Source of the DNA: SYIM01 sp039800325
GTDB lineage: Bacteria; Pseudomonadota; Gammaproteobacteria; Burkholderiales; Burkholderiaceae_E
Length of the DNA: 10,559 nucleotides
Direction: 5' to 3'
NCBI GenBank assembly: GCA_039800325.1
Contig: JBDLQY010000132.1
Location: 1 to 10,559 of the forward strand
The notes below the pieces were generated by a model that was not told the DNA's origin, did not search any database, and was given only the letters and a program-made list of their open reading frames with translations. The translations under genes were made by a program, and so were the position numbers. Below, piece by piece: positions 1 through 6,882 of the stretch (the stretch's first letter is position 1; each line of letters starts with the position of its first letter).

Positions 1-1658
1 ACCCGGTCAATGTCGTGCTCAACCAAAAGGACCGGAAGATCTCTTGAGATCGACTTGATCAGATTACCTACCCGCTCGCGCTCTGCCGCAGCCAGACCTG
101 CAAGAGGCTCGTCAAGCAGTAACAGTCTGGGACGCGTAGCAAGCGCGAGACTCATATCGAGCAATCGCTGCCCACCATAGCTCAACGAACCGGCTTCTGC
201 GCGCTCAACGCCGGCCAACCCCATTGTTCGAATCGTCTCGGCGGTCTGGCGATTAACCTCGTCCAGACTTTCTGCCGGGTGCCAAAAGCCAAACGTGGCA
301 CCCGAGCGTGCCTGGGTGGCCAGCCTGACGTTCTCCTGAACCGACAGGCTGGGAAATAGATTGGTGATCTGGAACGACCGTCCGATCCCACTGCGCGTGA
401 TGCGATCCGCGTTGAGACCAGTAACATCGCGTCCCGTCAACAGGACCCGCCCCTGGTCGGGCACAAACATTCCGGATATGAGGTTAAACGCCGTTGTCTT
501 GCCCGCGCCGTTTGGACCAATAAGCGCGTGCAAGGTTCGGTCCTTGACGGTCAGCTCAAAACCTTGGACGGCTTTAATGCCACCGAAGTGTTTTACGAGC
601 CCTTTGACTTCAAGCACTACACCCGAGGGACCGGCATCGGGCTTGAGAAAATCAGGCAACGAAACACTGCCCGATTTGCGCGAGGCCATGGCGGCGTCTT
701 CGATCGGCACCCGTCGAAACGGACGCAGCAGGCGCTCGGCCACGCCTACAAGGCCTGTCGGCGAGAAAACGATAAAAGCCACAAACAGTAGACCGAACCA
801 CAACAGCCAGTTTTCAGTGACGCTGGAAAGATAGTCCCTGAATATGACGAAAAAGAGCGCGCCCAGCGCAGGACCGAGAAATGAACGCATTCCGCCTATG
901 ACCACCATAGCCAGCAGTTCACCCGAAAAGGCGACTGAGATCGGCTCTGCCGAGGTCATCCGATTGTTAAAAAGCAGCAACGTGCCGGCAAGCCCGGTCA
1001 GCGTGGCAGATGCGGTGAATGCGAAGAGTTTGTAGCGGTCGGTCGCATAGCCGACGAAGCGGGCGCGCTGCTCGTTCTCTCGGATGGCGACAAGCACAGT
1101 GCCCACTGGTGAGCGGTGCAAGCGCCAAAGTACATAGACGACCGCGAAACCGACCGTAGCGACCAGGCCGTAAAACGCAAGTGCAGATTCAAAGTCAATA
1201 CCAAAAAATTTAGGACGAACAATGCCGCCCAGCCCGTCCTCACCGCCGGTTACTGCGGTCCAACGGAAGGCTATGGCGTAAAGCATCGCAGCCAATGCCA
1301 GGGTCAGCAGCGAAAAATAAACGCCTCGGCGCCGAAGAATCAGGGCACCGAAACCAAGCGCAACGACAGCGACAATCGCGACCGCGAAAAGTACAGGCAG
1401 CAGAAACTGACCGGTCAACCACTCGCGCTGCAACAACGCCGCCGCGTAAGCACCCAAACCGAACCAGGCGCCATGACCGAACGAGACCAGTCCCGTTGCA
1501 CCCACCAGAATGTTCAATGCCATACAGGCGATAGCGAAAATCACAACCTCAGTCGCCGAGGTTGTACCCAGACCAATCGCGTGCATCAGCCACGGCAGCA
1601 CACAAAGCCCACCCAAGGCAATCATCAGGGGCAAGCGAGTGCGTAACCAGGGGGTCAT
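1..1658 (-). CDS. Fused LivM-type permease / LivG-type ATPase of a HAAT ABC importer (3' end beyond the window)
   Basis: One open frame runs from ATG at 1658 to the left edge with no stop (552 codons plus two bases), so the protein is cut by the window and its C-terminus is not seen. Residues about 1-310 are a LivM-type inner-membrane permease: hydrophobic segments, the SFGHGAWFGLGAY motif near residue 59, and a terminal SPTG at 299-302. A charged linker of about 30 residues follows. From about 346 an ABC ATPase begins: Walker A GPNGAGKTT (381-389), Q-loop Q430, signature LSYGGQ (492-497), Walker B with D516/E517, and H-loop H548. All catalytic motifs are intact. Only about 40 residues should be missing if it has the usual length. 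The start lies 10 bases after the upstream LivH stop, so the genes are cotranscribed. Permease-ATPase fusions of this kind are known in the HAAT family. The substrate is unknown. Confidence 0.93.
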   Translation of the reverse strand, partial: MTPWLRTRLPLMIALGGLCVLPWLMHAIGLGTTSATEVVIFAIACMALNILVGATGLVSFGHGAWFGLGAYAAALLQREWLTGQFLLPVLFAVAIVAVVALGFGALILRRRGVYFSLLTLALAAMLYAIAFRWTAVTGGEDGLGGIVRPKFFGIDFESALAFYGLVATVGFAVVYVLWRLHRSPVGTVLVAIRENEQRARFVGYATDRYKLFAFTASATLTGLAGTLLLFNNRMTSAEPISVAFSGELLAMVVIGGMRSFLGPALGALFFVIFRDYLSSVTENWLLWFGLLFVAFIVFSPTGLVGVAERLLRPFRRVPIEDAAMASRKSGSVSLPDFLKPDAGPSGVVLEVKGLVKHFGGIKAVQGFELTVKDRTLHALIGPNGAGKTTAFNLISGMFVPDQGRVLLTGRDVTGLNADRITRSGIGRSFQITNLFPSLSVQENVRLATQARSGATFGFWHPAESLDEVNRQTAETIRTMGLAGVERAEAGSLSYGGQRLLDMSLALATRPRLLLLDEPLAGLAAAERERVGNLIKSISRDLPVLLVEHDIDR

Positions 1659-1668
1659 GGGTCGTGCC

Positions 1669-2544
1669 TTATTCGAACCGCTGAATACGCTCGCCGAATA
1701 GGCCGCGAGGACGGAACAGTAGAACGACCAACATCATCAGATAGATCACCGCCGTGGAAAATTGCGAGTAGCCCAGTCCTATGGTTGCGCCCTTGACAAG
1801 ACCGACCAGGATGGCCGCAGTGACCACACCCCAGAATGAACCCAGACCCCCGATGACCACAACCACGAACGCCGGAGTGATGATTTCCTGACCCATGGCG
1901 GGATGAATCGAATAGATGGGCGCGAGCAGAACGCCTGCTAGTCCCGCAAGGCCAATACCGATAGCTGCAACGGCCATCATGTACGGTTTAAGTGAAATGC
2001 CAAGTGCCCCCACCATGTCCGGATTCTGCACTCCAGCCCTCACAACACGACCAAAGGCAGTCTTGTTGAGCAGCAGCCACAGTCCAAGAACACAGACCGC
2101 GGCAATCACGATCAAGGTTGCGCGGTACCGCGAGTAGATGAAGTCACCCAGAAATACCTGTCCACGAAGCCATGTCGGAATCGAATACGACAGCGGAGGC
2201 GCTCCGAAGATCATGCGCAGAAGTTGCTCGGCCACCAGCGCCAGGCCGAAGGTGAGCAGCAACGAGAGGATGGGGTCAGCCCGATAAAAGCGCTGGAAGA
2301 GTGTTCGCTCGATCAGGATTCCCAGAAGCGCCACCAACCCTGGCGCAATGATGAGCGATCCGCCAAACCCCACATACGGGGAAATCAAGATCGTCAGGTA
2401 AGCACCCACAGCGTAGAAGGCACCGTGGGCAAGATTGACGATACCCCCCAGAGAAAAAATCAGTGACAGACCGAGGGCAATGAGTAAATAGTAAACACCG
2501 TCGAGCAGGCCGTTGGCGATCTGCTGAAGAAACAACGTTGACAA
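1669..2544 (-). CDS. livH: LivH-type permease of HAAT ABC importer (leftward operon)
   Basis: This 291-residue hydrophobic protein is a LivH-family inner-membrane subunit, of normal length for the family. Seen in the sequence: an N-terminal LLIALGLSLIF membrane segment, the NLAHGAFYAVGAYL motif near residues 37-50, the cytoplasmic-loop region GALGISLKPYMM followed by GLAGLAGVLLAP, and the conserved C-terminal RPRGLFGE. It should pair with the LivM half of the fused downstream protein to form the membrane channel. The predicted start is a TTG with no convincing ribosome binding site; the frame stays open upstream but offers no ATG or GTG nearby, and the N-terminus at this point matches the family. 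It lies 81 bases after the binding-protein stop and 10 bases before the fused permease/ATPase. The leftward operon gives the context for import of an unidentified small solute. Confidence 0.93.
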   Translation of the reverse strand: MSTLFLQQIANGLLDGVYYLLIALGLSLIFSLGGIVNLAHGAFYAVGAYLTILISPYVGFGGSLIIAPGLVALLGILIERTLFQRFYRADPILSLLLTFGLALVAEQLLRMIFGAPPLSYSIPTWLRGQVFLGDFIYSRYRATLIVIAAVCVLGLWLLLNKTAFGRVVRAGVQNPDMVGALGISLKPYMMAVAAIGIGLAGLAGVLLAPIYSIHPAMGQEIITPAFVVVVIGGLGSFWGVVTAAILVGLVKGATIGLGYSQFSTAVIYLMMLVVLLFRPRGLFGERIQRFE

Positions 2545-2583
2545 GATTCTGACTTCGCGGGCGAATGTGAGACAAACGGAGCG

Positions 2584-2610
2584 GCAGCCGACCCGACCGA
2601 AGTGGTCGGG
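2584..2610 (-). promoter_or_regulatory. Stem-loop between binding protein and livH (transcript-stabilising or attenuating hairpin)
   Basis: A perfect 7-base-pair GC-rich stem (CCCGACC at 2592-2598 pairing with GGTCGGG at 2604-2610) with a 5-base loop lies just after the binding-protein stop (2626) and before livH (2544). On the leftward transcript no T-run follows it, so it is not a classical intrinsic terminator. By analogy with other binding-protein-dependent importers, it could protect the upstream mRNA or partly terminate, so that more binding protein than permease is made. The fold is seen; the role is inferred. Confidence 0.5.
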
Positions 2611-2625
2611 CCGGTCAGCGCAGCG

Positions 2626-3873
2626 TCAACCCAACTTGCACTCGTTTTCTTCCGCAGTAGTCGCGATAACCTCAAGGCTTTCCCCGGGTCCAGGAACCGG
2701 GGCTGACGACTTGAAGATATCCCAGCGGTTCTTCGAACCCTTACCGAGAGCCTGCACCGTATACATTTCGTGCATGAGTTGGTGATCTGACTTGCGGAAG
2801 TAGCCCTCTCGGGTCTTCATCACATCGAACTTTGCGCCTTTCTCCCAATGCTCGATCAGCTTGGCAGAGTCGGTGGTCTTCAGCTCATTCATCGACTGCG
2901 CGAAGATCTTGACGGCGAGGTAATCACCCCAGGCCTGATTCTCGGGCGGCTTACCGTACTTCTTGGTGAAATTGGCCACGAACTGCTTCGAGTTCGGTGT
3001 ATCGATGAGATGGTGCCAGACAACCGGCCAGGTGCCTCCAAAATTATCAGCGCCTGCGGCCCAGGCCAGTGCGGTGTCAAATCCGAAACCTGCAACCGGA
3101 AAATTGAGCCCGAACTCAGCATACTGCTTGAGAAAGTTAGTGATCTGATTACCAGCCAGATTGGAGACCACCAGATCGGGTTTGGCGTTACGAATCTCAA
3201 TCAGCATCGCCGAAAAATCGGTGAGGTCAGTAGGCACGAGCTTGTCAGCTGCAAAGTTGCCGCCATTGCCCTCCATGAAGCGCTTGGCCACCTTGAGCAA
3301 ATCATGCCCGAAAGCATAGTCGGCGGTGAGCGAAAACCATTTCTTGCCTCTGACCAGTCCCTGCTGCTGCAGTGAGCGTCCGCAGGTCTTGACGTACATA
3401 GAGTTTTGGCTCTCGACATGAAACATGAACTTGTTGCAGTTAGAGCCACGTAGCGCGTCGGAATTGGCGCCCGTATTCACAAATAGCGTTCTGGTGCGAG
3501 CCGATACCTGAGCAATGGTTAACGCCGAGGCAGATGATATTTCTCCGATGATACAGGCGACCTTATCGCGCTCGATCATGCGCTCTGCCTTCGTGGACGC
3601 AGTCTGCGGGTTGACAGAATCTTCTTTGAGAATTTCAAGCTTGCGGCCCATGACACCGCCTGCGGCATTGATCTCCTCGACAGCTAAGTCGGCAGCCATG
3701 ACTGCGTATTCGCCCAGTGGCCCCAGAAAACCCGTGCGGGGCGTAAGGTGTCCAAACCGTATCGCATCCGACTGGGCACGAACGAACGCGGGCATCGACA
3801 GCGTTGAGGCCGCAGTTGCCGCAGCAGCACTTTTAATCAGGCTGCGACGCTGCGTGCACATTGACTTACTCAT
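2626..3873 (-). CDS. Periplasmic substrate-binding protein with Tat signal, HAAT (Peripla_BP_6) family
   Basis: The 415-residue precursor is the solute-binding component of the leftward importer. The start at 3873 is chosen over an upstream in-frame start at 3960 because a good Shine-Dalgarno (GGAGA, 7 bases upstream) precedes it and the upstream extension would cover the candidate promoter. The N-terminus carries a twin-arginine motif (R9-R10 within QRRSLIK), an Ala-rich hydrophobic stretch and a likely cleavage after VRA (residue 33), so export folded through Tat is expected. The mature part has type I binding-protein features: GHLTPRTGFLGPLGEY near 41, AVEEINAAGGVMGRKLEI, and a second lobe beginning around WFSLTADYAFGHD. 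These are typical of LivJ/UrtA/AmiC-like proteins. Ligand cannot be deduced. Its divergent neighbour at 4101 is another binding protein of the same broad family but with a Sec-type signal. Confidence 0.93.
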   Translation of the reverse strand: MSKSMCTQRRSLIKSAAAATAASTLSMPAFVRAQSDAIRFGHLTPRTGFLGPLGEYAVMAADLAVEEINAAGGVMGRKLEILKEDSVNPQTASTKAERMIERDKVACIIGEISSASALTIAQVSARTRTLFVNTGANSDALRGSNCNKFMFHVESQNSMYVKTCGRSLQQQGLVRGKKWFSLTADYAFGHDLLKVAKRFMEGNGGNFAADKLVPTDLTDFSAMLIEIRNAKPDLVVSNLAGNQITNFLKQYAEFGLNFPVAGFGFDTALAWAAGADNFGGTWPVVWHHLIDTPNSKQFVANFTKKYGKPPENQAWGDYLAVKIFAQSMNELKTTDSAKLIEHWEKGAKFDVMKTREGYFRKSDHQLMHEMYTVQALGKGSKNRWDIFKSSAPVPGPGESLEVIATTAEENECKLG

Positions 3874-3880
3874 GTGAATG

Positions 3881-3885
3881 TCTCC
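3881..3885 (-). promoter_or_regulatory. Ribosome binding site that fixes the start of the Tat-type binding protein
   Basis: On the minus strand GGAGA lies 7 bases before the ATG at 3873. It decides this start over the in-frame ATG at 3960, which would place the twin-arginine motif about 38 residues in and would include promoter DNA. Confidence 0.75.
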
Positions 3886-3906
3886 ATATATTGACTGCTT
3901 TCTAAG

Positions 3907-3928
3907 CCGCCGTTTTTTGTAACGCCGG
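3907..3928. repeat. Imperfect inverted repeat in the divergent control region
   Basis: CCGCCGTT (3907-3914) and AACGCCGG (3921-3928) can pair at 7 of 8 positions across a 6-base spacer. The element sits at the predicted transcript start of the leftward operon, just downstream of its -10 box. It could be an operator for a regulator encoded elsewhere or a 5' mRNA hairpin. Short imperfect repeats like this can arise by chance, so confidence is low. Confidence 0.3.
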
Positions 3929-3931
3929 AGG

Positions 3932-3960
3932 AATATGTCATTGGAGTCGCGGGGCGTCAA
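3932..3960 (-). promoter_or_regulatory. Candidate sigma-70 promoter of the leftward transporter operon
   Basis: On the minus strand TTGACG (3960-3955, 5 of 6 consensus) is separated by exactly 17 bases from CATATT (3937-3932, 4 of 6 consensus). Transcription would start near 3925, giving a leader of about 50 bases before the ATG at 3873. Position and spacing suit the gene; there is no experimental support. Confidence 0.5.
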
Positions 3961-4089
3961 CCCTTAATCGAATTTCAACAGGCTGGGCCCCTCGTCCAGA
4001 TACACAGGTGGTCACATTCGCAAATTTTTGGGCTACACTCAGTTTGACACGGGGTCTATCCAGGGCCTCGCCGCCTAATACAAAACATC

Positions 4090-4095
4090 AGGAGG
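4090..4095 (+). promoter_or_regulatory. Strong ribosome binding site of the rightward binding protein
   Basis: AGGAGG, a full match to the Shine-Dalgarno consensus, lies 5 bases before ATG at 4101. It fixes this start over an upstream in-frame ATG at 4008, which would bury the signal peptide behind 31 non-signal residues. Confidence 0.85.
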
Positions 4096-4100
4096 AGACG

Positions 4101-5390
4101 ATGCTGAGAACGCTCTTATTGTCTTTGCTGTCCGCGGGTGCGATCGCCAGCAGTGTCGCAATGGCACAGCCAAAAGAAATTAAGGTCGGGGTCATCTTCG
4201 ACGTGACGGGCGCCTTCGCAGCCGGGGGTTCCCAGGCCAGTCAGCTTGGTACCAAGTACGCCATCGATATCATGAACGAACGCGGTGGCGTCGAGGGCCT
4301 GCGGATCGTTCCCATTTATGTAGACGCGCAAAGCAAGACCGAGGTTGCCATCAATGAAACCGAACGTCTACTGAACCAGGAAAAGGTCGATCTCATCATG
4401 GGCGTGTTTTCTTCGGCACACTGTGTGCCGATGGCCCAGCGGGTCGATCAGGCCAAGCGCTTCATGTGGGCCAATGTCTGTGTTGCCTCGGCCGTGCTGA
4501 AAGACAAGAACCTGAGATACGTATTTCGGGCACAGGTGCACTCAGACCAATTTGGCGAGGCGTCGTGCAAGTTCGTGTCCGAAAACGCAAAATCTCGATT
4601 CGGAAAAGAACTCAAAGATCTTCGCATAGCAATTATTTACGAAGACGGTCCTTATGGCACCGGCGTGGCGGCAGGCAATGAAGAGGCCTGTAAGAAACTG
4701 GGTATGCCTATCGTTCTCAAGGAAGGTTACGCCGCCACTTCGCCCGATCTGTCACCGCTGGTTACAAAACTTAGAAGGGCTCGCCCTGATGTAATCCTGC
4801 ATACGGGATATAACCCTGACATCACGCTTTTCCTGCGGCAGGCCAAAGAGCAGGGTCTCAAGTGGGGTGCCCTCATCGGCCACGGGGCCGGGTATGGGCA
4901 GTTCGATCGCCTCTACGCTTCGTTTAAGGACGACGCCAACCTCATATACAACGTCGATCCGGTAGCCGCTCAGCTACTCGATCCCAAGACGCTTGCTCCG
5001 GGTATGGGAGATCTGATCAACGAGATGGTCAAGCGGTACAAGGCCGAAACCAAGGCTGACGAAGTGCCCCCACACGCATCTATGGGATTCAATCAGACCT
5101 GGATTTTTCTGTCGGACGTTCTGCCGCGAGCCATCAAGAAATACGGTGGGTTCGATCCTGAATCGCTTCGTCGCGCGGCGCTTGATACCGATATTCCTGA
5201 GGGTGGCACCATTCAGGGCTACGGCGTGAAATTTTTCCCGCCAGGTTCGCAGATGGCGGGACAAAACGAACGATCTTCTCCGGTCGTGCATCAGTACAAC
5301 GGTCGTGACACATTCATCGTCTGGCCAGCAACCATCAAGACCAAGGACCCCGTCCTGCCATTGCCCAAGGGCCACACTTACGCGAACTGA
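4101..5390 (+). CDS. Periplasmic substrate-binding protein with Sec signal, HAAT (Peripla_BP_6) family
   Basis: The 429-residue precursor is the solute-binding component of the rightward importer. The first 22 residues form a Sec-type signal peptide (M-L-R, then a Leu/Ala-rich core) with likely cleavage after AMA, before QPKEIKVGV. The mature protein starts with the typical first strand and loop, IKVGVIFDVTGAFAAGG, followed by the family pattern of alternating strands and helices: VDLIMGVFSSAHC near 96-108, LRIAIIYEDGPYGTG near 174-188, and PDVILHTGYNPD in the second lobe. There is no lipobox, so it should be a free periplasmic protein. Four cysteines occur in the first lobe (C108, C127, C156, C197), which could form disulfides. 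It is the first gene of a five-gene operon; the next start is 6 bases after its stop. Ligand unknown; it is clearly diverged from the Tat-type binding protein on the other strand. Confidence 0.93.
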   Translation: MLRTLLLSLLSAGAIASSVAMAQPKEIKVGVIFDVTGAFAAGGSQASQLGTKYAIDIMNERGGVEGLRIVPIYVDAQSKTEVAINETERLLNQEKVDLIMGVFSSAHCVPMAQRVDQAKRFMWANVCVASAVLKDKNLRYVFRAQVHSDQFGEASCKFVSENAKSRFGKELKDLRIAIIYEDGPYGTGVAAGNEEACKKLGMPIVLKEGYAATSPDLSPLVTKLRRARPDVILHTGYNPDITLFLRQAKEQGLKWGALIGHGAGYGQFDRLYASFKDDANLIYNVDPVAAQLLDPKTLAPGMGDLINEMVKRYKAETKADEVPPHASMGFNQTWIFLSDVLPRAIKKYGGFDPESLRRAALDTDIPEGGTIQGYGVKFFPPGSQMAGQNERSSPVVHQYNGRDTFIVWPATIKTKDPVLPLPKGHTYAN

Positions 5391-5396
5391 TCCATC

Positions 5397-6185
5397 GTGC
5401 TCGTCGTCAACCACCTGACCAAGCGTTTCGGCGGCTTCACGGCGGTCAGCGATCTTAGTTTCGAACTCAAACGAGGCGAAATTCTCGGTCTGATCGGACC
5501 TAACGGCTCCGGCAAAAGCACCACCTTCAACGTTGTGGCGGGACTCTACGCACCGACCTCTGGGTCGGTGCGCCTCGACGGCGAGGAGATCGGCGGGCTG
5601 GCACCGGCGAACATCTGCCGACGTGGGCTTGCGCGTACCTTTCAGATACCGCGACCATTCAGGAAGCTCAGCGTTCTTGAAAACGCGACCCTCGCAGCTT
5701 TTTACGGCGCCTCTGAGCCCATTACCAGAGCTCAGGCCGAGGTCAGAGCGCTCGACGCGCTCGAGCTCATTGATCTTCCGCGCGATCGCAACACGCGCGT
5801 TGATGGGTTAGGCGCCGCCGGGCTCAAAAAGCTCGAAATGGCACGCGCACTTGCCACTCAACCGCGCGTGCTTCTTGCAGACGAAAGCCTCGGTGGGCTC
5901 GATGAGAACGAAATGGAGCAGGCGGCGCAAATGCTCAAGCGAATCCGAGACGAGCGCGGCATCACCATTATTTGGGTCGAACACATCATGGGCGTTCTCA
6001 TGAAGGTGATCGACCGATGTCTGGTGCTCGATCACGGCGAACTCATTGCTGAGGGCTCGCCAGCCGAAGTCACTCGTGACCCCAGGGTGATTGAAGTTTA
6101 TCTGGGCACCGAGGCGGAGAGTGTGCAGCAGCAGGTTGCTGCGCGCGATCGCGACACAGTTTCCGGGCGTATCGGTCATGCTTGA
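5397..6185 (+). CDS. livG: LivG-type ATPase of HAAT ABC importer, with degenerate signature motif
   Basis: This 262-residue cytoplasmic ATPase would energise the rightward importer as one of a LivG/LivF pair. It begins with GTG 6 bases after the binding-protein stop without a clear ribosome binding site, which suggests translational coupling. Motifs seen: Walker A GPNGSGKST (34-42), Q-loop Q83 in the LivG-typical RTFQIPRPF, Walker B with D162/E163 in LLADES, and H-loop H196. The ABC signature is unusual: LGAAGL at 138-143, where LSGGQ or LSYGQQ is expected, followed by the normal KKLEMARAL helix. Divergent signatures followed by R/K-K/R-L-E-x-A-R-A-L occur in some LivG clades, as I recall, so it is probably functional. 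After the usual EVYLG end (233-237) there is a C-terminal tail of about 25 residues. It overlaps livF by 8 bases. Confidence 0.93.
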   Translation: MLVVNHLTKRFGGFTAVSDLSFELKRGEILGLIGPNGSGKSTTFNVVAGLYAPTSGSVRLDGEEIGGLAPANICRRGLARTFQIPRPFRKLSVLENATLAAFYGASEPITRAQAEVRALDALELIDLPRDRNTRVDGLGAAGLKKLEMARALATQPRVLLADESLGGLDENEMEQAAQMLKRIRDERGITIIWVEHIMGVLMKVIDRCLVLDHGELIAEGSPAEVTRDPRVIEVYLGTEAESVQQQVAARDRDTVSGRIGHA

Positions 6186-6882
6186 ACTTAACAGGGTTAG
6201 CGCCGGCTATGGCAGTTTTCAGGCGCTATTTGACGTCTCGCTGACGGTTAACGCCGGTGAGGCGGTTGCTGTTCTTGGGCCTAACGGCGCGGGCAAAACC
6301 ACCCTGCTGCGAGCGATTTCCCGGCTTATACAGACCCGCTCGGGCGAGCTTTCAATGCAGGGGCGTCGCTACAACGATTTGCCAGCCCACGAGGTCATTG
6401 GTTTAGGTATTGCGCAGGTGCCCGAGGGGCGACGCCTCTTTCCGCGCCTGACGGTGGAAGACAACTTGAAGATGGGAGCATTCACACCGTCGGCCCGCGC
6501 ATCTTACAGAGAGCGGCTCGATTTCGTGTACTCACTTTTTCCGCGCATGAAGGAGCGCAGACTGCAGATGGCAGGCACCATGTCGGGCGGCGAGCAGCAG
6601 ATGTGTGCCATTGGAAGAGCGCTGATGAGTCAACCCAGGCTGCTTTTGCTTGATGAACCCTCCGCTGGGCTGGCCCCGGTGATCGTACAGTCGATTTTCG
6701 AATTGGTTCGGCGCATTCGCGCTGAGGGCTACACCGTACTCATCGTCGAACAAAATGTTCAGCAGGTGCTGAAAGTGGTCGACCGAGGCTACCTGCTTGA
6801 AACGGGGCGTATCCGCACGAGCGGTACGGCAGCGGAACTTCTTGCCAGCGAAGAAATACGAAAAGCATACCTGGGTGTGTGA
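6178..6882 (+). CDS. livF: LivF-type ATPase of HAAT ABC importer
   Basis: This 234-residue cytoplasmic ATPase is of ordinary LivF length. Motifs: the LivF-typical GYGSFQALFDVSL at 10-22, Walker A GPNGAGKTT (34-42), Q-loop Q80 followed by VPEGRRLFPRLTVEDNL, signature MSGGEQQM (135-142), Walker B with D159/E160, and VEQN with Q192 in the H-loop place, as is normal for LivF. The start at 6178 overlaps the end of livG by 8 bases and gives the standard LivF N-terminus; an upstream in-frame start at 6091 would add 29 residues that do not look like the family and lie inside livG. The intact signature here contrasts with the degenerate one in its LivG partner. It is followed by livH with a TGATG stop-start overlap. 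Confidence 0.96.
   Translation: MLELNRVSAGYGSFQALFDVSLTVNAGEAVAVLGPNGAGKTTLLRAISRLIQTRSGELSMQGRRYNDLPAHEVIGLGIAQVPEGRRLFPRLTVEDNLKMGAFTPSARASYRERLDFVYSLFPRMKERRLQMAGTMSGGEQQMCAIGRALMSQPRLLLLDEPSAGLAPVIVQSIFELVRRIRAEGYTVLIVEQNVQQVLKVVDRGYLLETGRIRTSGTAAELLASEEIRKAYLGV

Larger units (their letters stand above)
3874..4100. promoter_or_regulatory. Divergent control region between two importer operons
   Basis: The 227-base gap between the two binding-protein starts must hold promoters for both operons. The leftward promoter candidate, an inverted repeat and both ribosome binding sites are listed separately. For the rightward operon a perfect TTGACA is present at 4044-4049, but no -10 box lies at normal spacing; TAATAC at 4076-4081 is 26 bases away. 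The rightward promoter therefore remains unidentified and may need an activator. No open reading frame or RNA gene is apparent here. Confidence 0.7.

Noticed and set aside
361..834. Plus-strand open frame of 157 codons over the LivM-LivG fusion
   Set aside because: It is antisense to a well-supported gene, has low-complexity composition and no recognisable domain; similar antisense frames across the window are shadows.
1116..1646. Plus-strand open frame of 176 codons antisense to the LivM domain
   Set aside because: Composition is rich in Gln, Arg and Thr with no domain, as expected from the reverse complement of a membrane-protein gene.
2848..3375. Plus-strand open frame of 175 codons antisense to the Tat-type binding protein
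   Set aside because: It lies entirely in a strong binding-protein gene and shows no family motifs or ribosome binding site support.
2561..4021. Ten-base match GCGAATGTGA at 2561-2570 and inverted at 4012-4021, as a shared operator
   Set aside because: Many 10-base matches are expected by chance in 10 kb on two strands, and the first copy is in an operon-internal gap.
4044..4081. TTGACA and TAATAC as a promoter for the rightward operon
   Set aside because: The boxes are 26 bases apart, far beyond the 16-19 bases of a normal sigma-70 promoter; no alternative -10 at proper spacing was found.
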